Assembly: GCA_927441425.1 (NCBI GenBank)
Contig: CAKMKG010000025.1
Location: 1-56,823, forward strand
Origin: an uncultured Bacillota bacterium
GTDB taxonomy: Bacteria; Bacillota; Clostridia; Peptostreptococcales; Anaerovoracaceae
Direction: 5' to 3'
DNA length: 56,823 nucleotides
Part shown: positions 8,755-19,930 of the stretch, one piece after another
Layout: each line of letters starts with the position of its first letter
Numbering within the stretch: position 1 is the stretch's first letter
Made by a program: the position numbers and the translations under genes
The notes under the pieces: generated by a model
Told to the model about the DNA's origin: nothing
Database searches by the model: none
What the model saw: the letters and a program-made list of their open reading frames with translations, nothing else

Positions 8755-10113
8755 TTATTTCACCAGATTATGCTCCACCACCTTGTTAAAGAGCTGTCTG
8801 CGCGTAATTCCTAGCATTTCCGCAGTTTTTGTCATATTGTTGTTGTTCTTCAGGAGTATGTTCTGGATATACTCCTTTTCCGCTTCTTTTCTAACCTCTC
8901 GGAGTCCTTTGTCCGGCACGTTGAAGGATTTCCTTTTTTCCGCCTTACTGGGGATCGGCATAGAATCATAATCTACGATTCCGCCTTCCGAAAGCACGAC
9001 CAGCCGTTCAATGATATTTTTCAGTTCTCTGACGTTGCCGGGATAATGATAGCTCAGAAGAAAATCCATGACTTGATCGTCGATGATTCGAATGGATTTC
9101 TTCATTTCATTCTGTGATTTTTTGAAGAAGTAATCGATTAGAAGGGGCACGTCCTCTTTCCGTTTTCGCAGCGGTGGTATATCGATGGTGATGGTACTGA
9201 TACGGTAATAGAAGTCTTCCCGAAATCGTCCTTCTTCGATTTCCTTTTCCAGGTCCTTATTGGTCGCTGTGACCAGTCGGAAATCCACCTCGATTTCTTC
9301 ATTGCCTCCCATCCGGTAGACTTTTTTGTTCTCTATGGTCTTTAGAAGCTTTGCCTGCATAGGCAGAGGAATATCTCCGATTTCATCTAGGAATAAAGTC
9401 CCTTGATCTGCCGCTTCGATTCTTCCAATCCTCTTATTCAAAGCTCCTGTAAAGGAACCTTTTTCATGACCGAAGAGTTCGGATTCCAACACGGTCTCCG
9501 CTATGGCATGGCAGTTCAGATCCATGAAGTGCCGCTTGCTTCTCGGGCTGTTCTGATGAATATACCTTGCAACAACTTCCTTTCCTACTCCTGACTCTCC
9601 CAGTAGCAGGATGTTTGCATCGCTGCAGGCTGCCTTTCGCGCTACGGAAAGCGTGCCTCGGAAAGCCGGATTGTTGCTTTCCAGCATTGCATCTGACTCA
9701 GATACCTTCTCCTTGAGCAATTGATTTTCCAGCCGCAAGTTCAGCATATCGTGAAGCTTTTCTGTTTCACGAACCAGTTCCTCGGGATTCCCACCTTTCG
9801 TGACGTAGGAATAGGCTCCCTCCCGCATTGCTTCCACGGCATTCTCAATGCTGCCGTAAGCCGTCAGCATGATTACCTCGGTCCCCGGATATTGGGTTTT
9901 GATTTCACGAAGCAGCTGTTTGCCGTCCATTTCCGGCATCATCAGATCGGTAATCACCAGATCATAATGGTTTTGGCTCATTAAACTCAGCGCGCCGACT
10001 CCCGACAGCGCGATATCTGTCTGATGACCTTTTGCATTCAGGATCACCTTCATTACGTTACAGTAGTCCTGTTCATCGTCTACCGCTAAAATCTTTAGTC
10101 CTCGTTTGCTCAT
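8755..10113 (-). CDS. NtrC-family sigma-54-dependent response regulator
   Basis: An N-terminal receiver domain carries the acidic pair Asp12-Asp13 and phospho-acceptor Asp56. A central AAA+ domain has Walker A GESGVGKE and the sigma-54 contact loop GSFTGA (usual form GAFTGA), followed by Walker B LFLDEIG and a C-terminal Fis-type helix-turn-helix (MTKTAEMLGITRRQLF). I chose the ATG at 10113 because GGGGGA lies before it; an ATG at 10128 is also in frame. Expected to activate a sigma-54 promoter when phosphorylated by the kinase encoded just upstream. I found no convincing TGGCAC-N5-TTGC site upstream of this operon, so its targets may lie elsewhere. Confidence 0.95.
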   Translation of the reverse strand: MSKRGLKILAVDDEQDYCNVMKVILNAKGHQTDIALSGVGALSLMSQNHYDLVITDLMMPEMDGKQLLREIKTQYPGTEVIMLTAYGSIENAVEAMREGAYSYVTKGGNPEELVRETEKLHDMLNLRLENQLLKEKVSESDAMLESNNPAFRGTLSVARKAACSDANILLLGESGVGKEVVARYIHQNSPRSKRHFMDLNCHAIAETVLESELFGHEKGSFTGALNKRIGRIEAADQGTLFLDEIGDIPLPMQAKLLKTIENKKVYRMGGNEEIEVDFRLVTATNKDLEKEIEEGRFREDFYYRISTITIDIPPLRKRKEDVPLLIDYFFKKSQNEMKKSIRIIDDQVMDFLLSYHYPGNVRELKNIIERLVVLSEGGIVDYDSMPIPSKAEKRKSFNVPDKGLREVRKEAEKEYIQNILLKNNNNMTKTAEMLGITRRQLFNKVVEHNLVK

Positions 10114-10129
10114 CCTGATTTCCCCCATT

Positions 10130-12124
10130 CTAAATCGGTATTTTTATATAAAAGGTGGTTCCTGCGCCGACTTTGCTTTCCGCCTTAATCTCTCCACCCA
10201 TTTTCTGTACCTCGTTGTACACGATATAGAGTCCAAGTCCGCTACCCTCTCTCTTCTTTTTTGTCGTGAAGAAAGGGTTATAAATTTCATGCATCACCTC
10301 AGCAGGGATCCCTCCACCGCTGTCTCTTACCATCAAATGAACCGATTGGCCATCCTGATCGCACAACACCTTGATGGCTCCATGACCTACGATGGCTTCC
10401 ACCGCGTTCTTAATCAGGTTAATTAGGATAAGCTCGATGGCTTCTACGTTAATCAAGGCCATTTTATCGCCGATATACTCATATTGCAAATCGATCCTCT
10501 TCTGTATAAAAAGACTCCTGTGGAGATCAATCATCGCTTTGATATGCGCATCTAAATTAATTTGCTCCTTTTTATTTGTGGACAGCCTTGAGAAATTTAA
10601 GAGATTGTCAATGATCCTGCTGGATTTTTCCACGGAGCGTTCGATGACAGCGATGGCCTCGTCCCGATTGATATAATCACTGTAGTCGATCTCCTTCAAT
10701 ACATAACAATAGTTCCGTATCAGACCCAGAGGATTTCTTATCTCATGGGCAACCCCGGCTGCAAGCTGGCCGATGGCGATCATTTTATGGTTTTGCAGCA
10801 GCTGCCGTTCTGCATTTCTAGCTTCGGTGACATCCACCATCATCAATAATATCTTCTGGACCTGCTCCTTGTTATTTTTAATTAAAAAGGTATGCACTTC
10901 AAATATCTTTTTCCCGACAATGATTTCATCATCCTTCTCCTTTTCTTCCTGAAAGGTTTTAAGGAGGATCATATTCAGCTTGTTTCTTTCCTCTTCATCG
11001 ATCTGGAGGAGGGAAACAAAAGGCATCCCTACAGCCTTATGACGCTTCAGATCCAAATATTGCGATAATGCTTTGTTGATGCTGATTACCATCCCCTCGC
11101 GGTTCAGTTCTGACAAGTAATAGGTAACGCCGTCGAAGGTGGTCTGCATTTCATTCTGGCTTTCTACAAGAAGCTCCATACGCTGCTGCAGCTCCTCATA
11201 GAGACTCTTGTTGGATTGATAAAACATGAAGAAGACGCATAGAACTGCTGTAAAAATAATGAGTATGATGATCCCCAGATCCTCTAGTTTATTCCTCATA
11301 TAAAGCGGATAGGAAATGCCGGTCCACTTCCCTTGCAGCTCTGCGATTACCTTTTCATTATCCGTGTGGTAGATTGCCTCATTCAGGATATCAAAGAGAG
11401 TCGTATTGTCTTTTTTGAATACCAAACATTCGTTTTGTTCGTAAAGATAGCCCTGCGCTCTTGTCCAGTTTTTCCCAATCGCTTCCTGACTTAAGGAGGA
11501 CATCAGAGCCGGCTCACTGCCCGCCATTGCATTGCCCACTCCCAGGTTTGCTCTTTCTATGATTTCTTTCGTGTTACTGCAGAACAAATACTTTGCCTTG
11601 GGAAATTCCTTGATCATAGCCGGGTAAGCGGGGCTGTCCTCCACCAGAAGTACAGTTAGTCCTTGTCCGTCTCCGGAATTCTCCAAACCCTTCCTCACCA
11701 ATAAGACTCCTTTTGTCTTAATGATCGGCATGGTAAAGCTTAAATTTTGCTGTAGCTCCGGATTGCGCGTGGATATTGCAGCATCGAGCACTTCATTATC
11801 CAACATGCTCTCCAAATCCTTTGCCAAAACAGGCAGGTACTGCAGGCGGATGTTATAGCCCTTTCCGATCCTTTCCATATAATCCTTGAGCAGACCCTGA
11901 GGATTTCCGGAATCATCAAAATCCAGAAGTGGCACAGAGTTATCTGTAACACCGATGACCAGCGTCTTCTTTTGCTTCAACCATTCCTTCTGAACTGTAT
12001 TGAGGGAATCGAGTTCCTCATACCGGTTCCATACCATGGATTCGTCGGAGCTGAGGAAATTATAAAAACCCATAATCAAAATCGATATGCCCACGAGGAT
12101 TGCAAAAATGATATTCCTATTCAT
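10130..12124 (-). CDS. Sensor histidine kinase with extracytoplasmic solute-binding domain
   Basis: Membrane kinase of 664 residues. Helix 1 spans ~5-24. An outside domain of SBP_bac_3 type spans ~50-270 (TLVIGVTDNSVPLLDFD, LLKDYMERIG, LDAAISTRNPE), the fold used by polar amino-acid binding proteins. Helix 2 is at ~283-302, a PAS domain at ~325-432, HisKA with His460 in GVAHEIRNPLG, and a HATPase with DSGGGIP and GSGLGLYIV. It presumably senses an amino acid or related solute directly. The stop is almost adjacent to the regulator, and its start overlaps the end of the permease gene by 8 nt, so permease, kinase and regulator are translationally linked. Confidence 0.94.
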   Translation of the reverse strand: MNRNIIFAILVGISILIMGFYNFLSSDESMVWNRYEELDSLNTVQKEWLKQKKTLVIGVTDNSVPLLDFDDSGNPQGLLKDYMERIGKGYNIRLQYLPVLAKDLESMLDNEVLDAAISTRNPELQQNLSFTMPIIKTKGVLLVRKGLENSGDGQGLTVLLVEDSPAYPAMIKEFPKAKYLFCSNTKEIIERANLGVGNAMAGSEPALMSSLSQEAIGKNWTRAQGYLYEQNECLVFKKDNTTLFDILNEAIYHTDNEKVIAELQGKWTGISYPLYMRNKLEDLGIIILIIFTAVLCVFFMFYQSNKSLYEELQQRMELLVESQNEMQTTFDGVTYYLSELNREGMVISINKALSQYLDLKRHKAVGMPFVSLLQIDEEERNKLNMILLKTFQEEKEKDDEIIVGKKIFEVHTFLIKNNKEQVQKILLMMVDVTEARNAERQLLQNHKMIAIGQLAAGVAHEIRNPLGLIRNYCYVLKEIDYSDYINRDEAIAVIERSVEKSSRIIDNLLNFSRLSTNKKEQINLDAHIKAMIDLHRSLFIQKRIDLQYEYIGDKMALINVEAIELILINLIKNAVEAIVGHGAIKVLCDQDGQSVHLMVRDSGGGIPAEVMHEIYNPFFTTKKKREGSGLGLYIVYNEVQKMGGEIKAESKVGAGTTFYIKIPI

Positions 12125-13547
12125 CTAAAAATTCCTTTCGGGAATACTCTTCTCCAAAGATCAGCAGCTCTCTTTCTGCACGAGTGACCCTGTAATAGGC
12201 GCCTCTGGACCAAAGAGCAAAGAATACTCCAATCAATCCCCACAACCCGATCAGCATCCATTCATTAGGCCATTCGAGAAGCGTCTCGCTCAAGGATGCA
12301 TAAAAAATGAGGAAGCAGATGCAGAACAGGATCACCAAGACAGCCACATGTTGCCCATATTTCACTTTGAAAGGCCGCTCCAGCTCAGGTTCTTTCTTTC
12401 GGAGTACTAAAAAAGAGACTGCAACCAAAAGATAAGATAGGACAGAGCCAAAGGCACTTGTATTCACAAACCAAACAAGGGCATTCTGTCCAAGCAGGGG
12501 AGCTCCGACACAGATCCCTCCCACCAGTAGGATCGCTCCTGACGGAGTCTTATATCTCTTGTGTAGCCTGCCGAAAAATGGAGGCAGCATTTTCGCTCTG
12601 CCCATAGCAAAAATGATTCTTGTAGAGCCCACGATAAAACCGTTCCAGCTGGTCATAATACCGCAGATTCCTCCCAGTATCATCAGATTTCCAAAAACGC
12701 CGGAGCCATAACAATAGGCCATTGCATCCGCTGCGGGCACGATGCCCGCATCTCTTACCTCCGGTGGTGCGGAGATGCTGATCCCAATGATGATCATAAA
12801 ATACCAGCAGGCCGCCATCACGATGGAAACGATAAAGACCTTTGCGATATTACGCAGCGGCAGATTCATTTCCTCTGCAGATTGCGGAATAACATCAAAG
12901 CCGACAAACATGGAGGGTACCATGAGAAGGACTGCAATGATCCCTTTTCCATTATCGACGGGAAAGGAAATATAATCGGTACTGCCAAAGGCAATCCCTC
13001 CAAAGATAAAGATCAAACCGACTAAGAATAAGAATGAGGTCGCCATGACCTGAAAAATAGCCGTCGGTCTTGTACCAAAAAAATTGAGAAGCAGCAGAAC
13101 CAGTGCGCCGATCATTCCAACCGCTGCCCAGGAGCCATATACCGAATAGCCCGCCACATCCCAGAGATGCCACACCTTCGGAATGGGGAGAATATAATCG
13201 ATGGCGGTGGCAAGTGCGATACCTTCCCACGCTGCGACTCCGATATATGCGAAGGATATCGCCCAACCGATGAGCCAAGCCATGCCTTGTCCCATCGCTC
13301 GGTATGCGTAAACCATTTCTCCTCCGGCGAGAGGGAGGGCGGCCGTCATCTCGGCATAGGTCAATCCGACAAAGATACAGATAACCGCTCCGATGGCAAA
13401 TGCAATCAGAGAGCCGATCATCCCCGCTTCATGAATCCAGAATCCGGAAAGAACAACCCATCCCCATCCGATCATCGTGCCAAAGGCAAGCGTTAAAACA
13501 TCAGTTCTTCCCAAGACTCTCTTAAAGCTATGCGTATCTTCCTTCAT
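12117..13547 (-). CDS. APC-superfamily amino acid permease
   Basis: A 476-residue polytopic membrane protein with about 12 hydrophobic helices. It has the APC signature near the N-terminus (FGTMIGWGWVVLSG) and the conserved helix with PLAGGEMVYAYRAMG. The ATG is preceded by GAGGAGAGG. It is the first gene of an operon with the solute-sensing kinase, sigma-54 regulator and enoate-reductase-like enzyme, which suggests that all four handle the same compound. The substrate cannot be read from the sequence. Confidence 0.9.
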   Translation of the reverse strand: MKEDTHSFKRVLGRTDVLTLAFGTMIGWGWVVLSGFWIHEAGMIGSLIAFAIGAVICIFVGLTYAEMTAALPLAGGEMVYAYRAMGQGMAWLIGWAISFAYIGVAAWEGIALATAIDYILPIPKVWHLWDVAGYSVYGSWAAVGMIGALVLLLLNFFGTRPTAIFQVMATSFLFLVGLIFIFGGIAFGSTDYISFPVDNGKGIIAVLLMVPSMFVGFDVIPQSAEEMNLPLRNIAKVFIVSIVMAACWYFMIIIGISISAPPEVRDAGIVPAADAMAYCYGSGVFGNLMILGGICGIMTSWNGFIVGSTRIIFAMGRAKMLPPFFGRLHKRYKTPSGAILLVGGICVGAPLLGQNALVWFVNTSAFGSVLSYLLVAVSFLVLRKKEPELERPFKVKYGQHVAVLVILFCICFLIFYASLSETLLEWPNEWMLIGLWGLIGVFFALWSRGAYYRVTRAERELLIFGEEYSRKEFLDE

Positions 13548-13696
13548 CTCGCCTCTCCTCTTTTCATTGATACCAGGCCATTCCGAATCAATAGGTACCG
13601 GTTATTCAATTACGCACCATTAAACCTATCATACCACAAAGACAGCTCTATTTTAAATGATTCAAATTACTTTTTTCTTCAGTACCGAAGGGAAGA

Positions 13697-13740
13697 ATAA
13701 AAAACAGACTCTCTGGAGGCTGTACGCCTCAGAGAGTCTG
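13697..13740 (-). terminator. Terminator of groESL
   Basis: On the minus strand a 15-bp-class stem (CAGACTCTCTG with AGGC/GCCT) is followed by TTTTTTATT, 40 nt after the groEL stop. Confidence 0.9.
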
Positions 13741-13778
13741 TTACTCTTAAAATGATCTGCACAAAGGTTGATGCATTC

Positions 13779-15736
<1,958 letters not shown>

Positions 15737-15806
15737 TCTTTCTAATCTCCTCTCCTTGTTTGTTATTTGTGCACAAATTTTTTATCTTTATTTTATCATT
15801 AACTTG

Positions 15807-15833
15807 TTAGCACTCATTATTGGTGAGTGCTAA
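15807..15833 (-). promoter_or_regulatory. CIRCE operator of groESL
   Basis: TTAGCACTC-N9-GAGTGCTAA, a perfect CIRCE inverted repeat, lies just downstream of the promoter and 74 nt upstream of groES. It is the known binding site of the heat-shock repressor HrcA. Confidence 0.97.
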
Positions 15834-15837
15834 CTCT

Positions 15838-15866
15838 AATTTAATACTTGAGGGTTGAATTGTCAA
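15838..15866 (-). promoter_or_regulatory. Sigma-A promoter of groESL
   Basis: On the minus strand TTGACA (15866-15861), a 17-nt spacer and TAAATT (15843-15838) precede the CIRCE element by four bases, the usual HrcA-repressed arrangement. Confidence 0.85.
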
Positions 15867-15939
15867 TAGTTTTTTGCTAAAAATTTCTTTCTATTTTCAT
15901 GATTTCCAGAAATAAAGTGGCTACGCCTCTTCTCCTATG

Positions 15940-16626
15940 CTATAAAAAGGCCGTCTCAATGGCGATGATAAGCCACGGCAAAAATATCGCCGGTATCATA
16001 TTAGCAACTTTGATTTCCTTCACTTCCAGGAAGTTAAAGCCCAGAGCTGCGATGAGCAGGCTACCCACTGCGGACATCTCCGTAATGATCTCGGGTGTCA
16101 GCCAATCCTTGATGTAGCCGGCACCAAGTGCAATCGCTCCCTCGTACAGGAAAACCGGCACAGCTGAGAAGGCAACCCCGATCCCCATGGTGGACGCAAA
16201 TATGATGGCGATGACGCCGTCGAGGATAGACTTGGCATAAAGCATCTCATGATTCCCCGCAAGACCGCTTTGCATTGCACCTACTATGGCCATGGAACCG
16301 GTACAAAACAGGATGCTGGAGGTAACGAAGCCTTTGGCAAAGTTCCCTTCTCCGAAGCCGAACTTTTTTTCCGCCCACAAGCCAAATTGATTCATGGCTT
16401 TGTGGATATTGATCCATTCTCCGATCATGCTGCCTGCGACCATGCTGACAATGAGAAGCATGATCCTCTTATTTTCCATCGCTCCGGCGATTCCTATGTA
16501 CAGAATAGATAAGCCAATGGCCTTTTTAATAATTTCCTCAAACCTGCCCGACAGACCCTTTACGAAAAATTTACCCGCCAAGGCACAAATAATGATCACA
16601 ATTCCATTTACAATTGGTCCTAGCAT
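15940..16626 (-). CDS. DUF554 family membrane protein
   Basis: A 228-residue protein with about seven hydrophobic helices. Glycine-rich segments such as MLGPIVNGIVIIICALAG at the start and GFVTSSILFCTGSMAIVGAMQSG in the middle are typical of DUF554 (YdfK-like). Function is not established for the family; a transport role is often assumed. It overlaps the upstream glycosylase gene by 7 nt. Confidence 0.88.
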   Translation of the reverse strand: MLGPIVNGIVIIICALAGKFFVKGLSGRFEEIIKKAIGLSILYIGIAGAMENKRIMLLIVSMVAGSMIGEWINIHKAMNQFGLWAEKKFGFGEGNFAKGFVTSSILFCTGSMAIVGAMQSGLAGNHEMLYAKSILDGVIAIIFASTMGIGVAFSAVPVFLYEGAIALGAGYIKDWLTPEIITEMSAVGSLLIAALGFNFLEVKEIKVANMIPAIFLPWLIIAIETAFL

Positions 16627-17519
16627 TCCGAACGGTCCCTCCTACGGCTGTTGATTTCTCTCGCATAGTAGAATAAATACTGCTGCGCAATCCCCCCATA
16701 CGCACCGAAATGTTCCGTGGCGTATTCCTGCATCTTTTTCACGTTTCCTTCTTCTATATGGTACACCTGATTCATAACCCTTTTGATCCATACATCAAGG
16801 GGAAAGCTATCATATTTCTCCATGGAAAACAGCATGATGCAGTTTGCCACCTTTGGCCCTACTCCACTCAGGCTGAGCAGGTATTCATAGGCTTCCTTCG
16901 CCGATGCCTTCCCGAGGCTTTCCAGCGTCCTTCCGTCATCAGCCGCGATCTGCTTTGCGGTCTCGACGATATAGTTTGCCCGATAGCCCAGCCTGCATGG
17001 CTCCAGCTCTTGCGGTCTCAGCTTTGCCAGATCCTCCGCTCTCGGAAAAGCATACTGCATTTTCCCCCTATACTTGCCCAAAGGCTTGCCGTGGGCAGTG
17101 CAAAGGCCCTCCACACAGTTCCTGATCCTTGCGATGTTATTGTTCTGGGATAGGATAAACGAAATCAAGGTTTCCCATTTATCCTGCTGTAAGATTCGCA
17201 TACCATGACCATAGCCTATTGCCTTTTCCATGTCGGGATCCTGTTCGGAGAGCTTTCTCTTAATTTCTCCATAGTCCCGTTCCAGATCCAGATAGTCCTT
17301 CCATATTTCATAGTAGTCCTTCAGTGAAACGTCATTTAACAGGATCGTGCCATCAATACATCCGATATTTGCCGCTCGCCCGAAGGCAACACCGGTATAG
17401 CTGCCATCCTCTTCCCTGTACCAGCGGAAACACTGCCCGTTATCGAAAGTATGGTCAAGTTGAAGGTCTTTTACTCCTTCTAGGATCACTCTGTTGTTTT
17501 CTTCTGTTATTTTTATCAT
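16620..17519 (-). CDS. 8-oxoguanine DNA glycosylase/AP lyase (OGG family)
   Basis: Base-excision repair enzyme removing 8-oxoguanine. The 299 residues comprise an OGG N-terminal domain (FDNGQCFRWY) and a helix-hairpin-helix-GPD core. Lys223 in LSGVGPKVANC is the Schiff-base lysine and Asp242 in PLDVWIKR the catalytic aspartate. The size and DVW variant fit the clostridial OGG1-type enzymes. It overlaps its neighbours by 4 and 7 nt, so it is co-translated with the P-loop/Asp23 protein and the DUF554 protein. Confidence 0.93.
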   Translation of the reverse strand: MIKITEENNRVILEGVKDLQLDHTFDNGQCFRWYREEDGSYTGVAFGRAANIGCIDGTILLNDVSLKDYYEIWKDYLDLERDYGEIKRKLSEQDPDMEKAIGYGHGMRILQQDKWETLISFILSQNNNIARIRNCVEGLCTAHGKPLGKYRGKMQYAFPRAEDLAKLRPQELEPCRLGYRANYIVETAKQIAADDGRTLESLGKASAKEAYEYLLSLSGVGPKVANCIMLFSMEKYDSFPLDVWIKRVMNQVYHIEEGNVKKMQEYATEHFGAYGGIAQQYLFYYAREINSRRRDRSEC

Positions 17520-18322
17520 TTCAATCCTTTAATCTCGATATCAACGGATTTGATATGGAAGGCAGTCATGGTGCCGACACTTTTTGCGACGATTCGTTGG
17601 AGCTCCTTTGCCACATCGACAATTCGATATCCAAATCTGCAGATGAGGGAAATGGTGATTTTCATCCCATCCGTATTGTTTTCAATGGAGACCTTTGCCA
17701 CCGAATCCACGCCCTCCGCCTTCTCTCCCAGATAGTATATCACATCGCCGATGACTTTGTCAGAGATGGAATAGTCCCCCAGGTAGCTATAGGTCGGACG
17801 CACCACCGTTTTTTCCGTTACGGAAGCCTTTCCGCCCCGCCAGCCTCTGATAATCCTAAGCGGGTCCAAAAAGTATCCGGAGAATTCGCGCTTCAGCTGA
17901 AATGTGGGAACCGGTATGATGTGCTTCCCCATCTCATGTCTCTGCATTCTCGCAGTCTCCCGTTCTTCCGCGGTGGTGATTTCTTCAATATATATGATTT
18001 TCTCCGGTTCCGGAAGCGCAAGTCGGTCGACGATCCGACGGATCATTTTCTCAGACGTACCCAAAATCAAAAGGGTTTCAGGGGAAATCTCGTTTATTTT
18101 GTCCGCAACTGCCCGGCGATGTTCCTCTGTGTTAAATAGTGCTGTTTTAATAGCGGCAACCTTCGTGTCCTGGCGCTTTGCCGATGTCCCTTCCAGAATA
18201 GCATTTCCATAGATAAAAAGTCCGTCATCGATGATGCTCTCAATATTCATCTCCTTACACAGGTTCATTGCTTGATAGCTCTTGCCCGTACCGCTCTTTC
18301 CAACCAAACCGTAGACCTTCAT
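17516..18322 (-). CDS. P-loop ATPase fused to an Asp23-like domain
   Basis: 268 residues. The N-terminus has a textbook Walker A, GLVGKSGTGKSY (residues 5-16). A nucleotide-binding domain runs to about 165, with LLILGTSEKMIRRI and YIEEI in Walker-B-like position. The C-terminal ~95 residues (from about VVRPTYSYLGDYSISDKVIGD) look like the small Asp23/Gls24 alkaline-shock domain: several beta strands with conserved Gly, then IVDVAKELQRIV. Role unknown; a kinase-like or regulatory ATPase is possible. It leads a three-gene operon with DNA glycosylase and DUF554. Confidence 0.7.
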   Translation of the reverse strand: MKVYGLVGKSGTGKSYQAMNLCKEMNIESIIDDGLFIYGNAILEGTSAKRQDTKVAAIKTALFNTEEHRRAVADKINEISPETLLILGTSEKMIRRIVDRLALPEPEKIIYIEEITTAEERETARMQRHEMGKHIIPVPTFQLKREFSGYFLDPLRIIRGWRGGKASVTEKTVVRPTYSYLGDYSISDKVIGDVIYYLGEKAEGVDSVAKVSIENNTDGMKITISLICRFGYRIVDVAKELQRIVAKSVGTMTAFHIKSVDIEIKGLK

Positions 18323-18374
18323 CTCTCACCTCGATTTATTTCTTTCATCCTAACGCCATTTTAAGAAAACTATA

Positions 18375-18403
18375 TTGTTAATTTGACAAGCTTCTGATAT
18401 AAT
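18375..18403 (+). promoter_or_regulatory. Sigma-A promoter of the ferredoxin gene
   Basis: TTGTTA, a 17-nt spacer and TATAAT, followed by AGGAGG and the ATG at 18445. Confidence 0.75.
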
Positions 18404-18444
18404 TATCCTACTTGTTTAATTCACTATTTAAGGAGGATTTTATT

Positions 18445-18615
18445 ATGGCATATGTAATTAATGATACTTGTATCAGCTGTGGCGCCTGTGAACCTGAGTG
18501 CCCAACAGAAGCGATTACTGCAGGGGACAGCATATATGTAATCGACGCTGACAAATGTATCGATTGTGGCGCATGCGCAAATGCATGTCCGGTTGATGCT
18601 CCAGTAGAAGCTTAA
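18445..18615 (+). CDS. Clostridial 2[4Fe-4S] ferredoxin
   Basis: Small cytoplasmic electron carrier of 56 residues. Two CxxCxxCxxxCP motifs are visible: Cys9, 12, 15, 19 and Cys38, 41, 44, 48. The start has AAGGAGG seven bases upstream; an upstream in-frame ATG at 18412 lacks a binding site. It is monocistronic, with its own promoter and terminator, which is typical of the abundant ferredoxin of fermentative clostridia. Its neighbour on the other strand is rex. Confidence 0.97.
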   Translation: MAYVINDTCISCGACEPECPTEAITAGDSIYVIDADKCIDCGACANACPVDAPVEA

Positions 18616-18665
18616 TTATAGTTTTACAACGTCCCCCAAGGGGAGTTGTGGCGCACAAAAGAATG

Positions 18666-18697
18666 AATAACCGTTTCGAGAGAAACGGTTATTTTAT
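18666..18697 (+). terminator. Ferredoxin terminator
   Basis: AATAACCGTTTC-GAGA-GAAACGGTTATT, a 12-bp stem, followed by TTATATT. The A-rich other side may also let it work for rex. Confidence 0.85.
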
Positions 18698-18747
18698 ATT
18701 ACCCTTAAGTTTTCAGATTTCAATTTCTGCTCTGATGCTTCTCCTGA

Positions 18748-19398
18748 TTATTCCTTTTCCATATGCTTATTGCGGTTGATGTAATAGGCCAGAGAATGAA
18801 GGCTGTCGCTCAGATGCACATTTTCAAGAGCGATTCCCTCTGGCAAAATAAGATCCGTAGGTGCAAAGTTCCAGATTCCCTTGACGCCGCCAACGCACAG
18901 CTTGTCGACAACCTCCTGGGCGCTGTCTTTGTTTGTACAAATAATACCGATATCGACGGTATTATCCTTCAGGAATTCCTCCAGACGTTCGGAGTCCATC
19001 ACTTCAATGTCGTTGATTCGAAGACCAATGAGTTTTGGATTCACATCGAACATCGCCGAAACCATAAAGCCGGATTTATAGTAATGTGTGTAATTCGCAA
19101 TCGCCTGACCGAGGTTTCCCGTTCCAACGATAATCATTTTATAATCGTGATCCAGTCCTAAGATGGCGCTGATTTCATGGTAAAGGCTTTGTATATTGTA
19201 TCCGTAACCCTGCTGACCAAACCCCCCAAAATTGTTTAAATCCTGCCTGATTTGTGATGCGGTATAGCCAATCAGATTGCTTAGTTCGTTCGATGATATT
19301 CGTTCAACATTTTTCTTTTGAAGATCAGATAAATACCTTCTGTATCTTGGCAGTCTTTTGATTACTGCACTTGAAATCTTTGAGTTGTTATCTTTCAT
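18748..19398 (-). CDS. rex: Redox-sensing transcriptional repressor Rex
   Basis: Homodimeric NADH/NAD-responsive repressor of fermentation genes. The 216 residues have an N-terminal winged helix (ISSNELSNLIGYTASQIRQDLNNFG), a Rossmann domain with GTGNLG (92-97), and the characteristic C-terminal swapped helix. It converges on ferredoxin; no adjacent target gene is evident, and I found no clean TTGTTAA-N4-TTAACAA Rex box in this gap. Confidence 0.96.
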   Translation of the reverse strand: MKDNNSKISSAVIKRLPRYRRYLSDLQKKNVERISSNELSNLIGYTASQIRQDLNNFGGFGQQGYGYNIQSLYHEISAILGLDHDYKMIIVGTGNLGQAIANYTHYYKSGFMVSAMFDVNPKLIGLRINDIEVMDSERLEEFLKDNTVDIGIICTNKDSAQEVVDKLCVGGVKGIWNFAPTDLILPEGIALENVHLSDSLHSLAYYINRNKHMEKE

Positions 19399-19546
19399 TT
19401 CTTCTTCCTACTTATCTAAAAATTTTTATATTTACAAGGCAATGCCGGATGTCAAGAATTGGGTTCATTATAACACCTTTTTTAAATCCATACAATACAA
19501 AATATGGAGAAAGGTTAGTCAGCACATTTCCCCACGATATGAAAGG

Positions 19547-19569
19547 AAAAACCCGCGGGTGCGGGCTTC
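19547..19569 (-). terminator. acpP terminator
   Basis: On the minus strand CCCGC-ACC-GCGGG is followed by TTTTTCC, just after the acpP stop codon. Confidence 0.75.
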
Positions 19570-19580
19570 TCTAAAATGTA

Positions 19581-19811
19581 TTAGTTTATCTTCTCTTCTA
19601 CGTACTTTACGATATCTCCAACATTCTGAAATTTCTCGGCTTCTTCGTCAGGAACTTCGATTTCAAATTCATCCTCAATCGCCATAATAATTTCAACAGC
19701 GTCCAAAGAATCGGCTTCCAAGTCTTTCATAAGACTTGTTTCCAAAGTTACGGCTGATTCATCTACACCTAACTGCTCAACAATAATTTCTCTTATTTTT
19801 TCAAATGTCAT
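19581..19811 (-). CDS. acpP: Acyl carrier protein
   Basis: 76-residue acidic helical protein carrying acyl chains in fatty-acid synthesis. Ser35 in ADSLDAVE is the phosphopantetheine attachment site. The start is preceded by GGAGGT. It stands alone, without other fatty-acid synthesis genes nearby, and has its own terminator. Confidence 0.97.
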   Translation of the reverse strand: MTFEKIREIIVEQLGVDESAVTLETSLMKDLEADSLDAVEIIMAIEDEFEIEVPDEEAEKFQNVGDIVKYVEEKIN

Positions 19812-19930
19812 GTTTTACCTCCATGTTTTAAGCAATTTAAACTATTCAAGCTTTCAATTCTACCAATGCTCAAACCTATTATAAGTTACTGTATTGAATA
19901 CTGCAATAGCTTTTTGTTTTTTTTTTATAT

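Noticed and set aside
17324..18139. 271-codon plus-strand ORF
   Set aside because: It is antisense to the glycosylase and P-loop/Asp23 genes, both of which have strong motifs; shadow frame.
18375..18389. TTGTTAATTTGACAA as a Rex operator in front of ferredoxin
   Set aside because: The half-sites are three bases closer than in the clostridial Rex consensus, and the motif overlaps a normal -35; not convincing.
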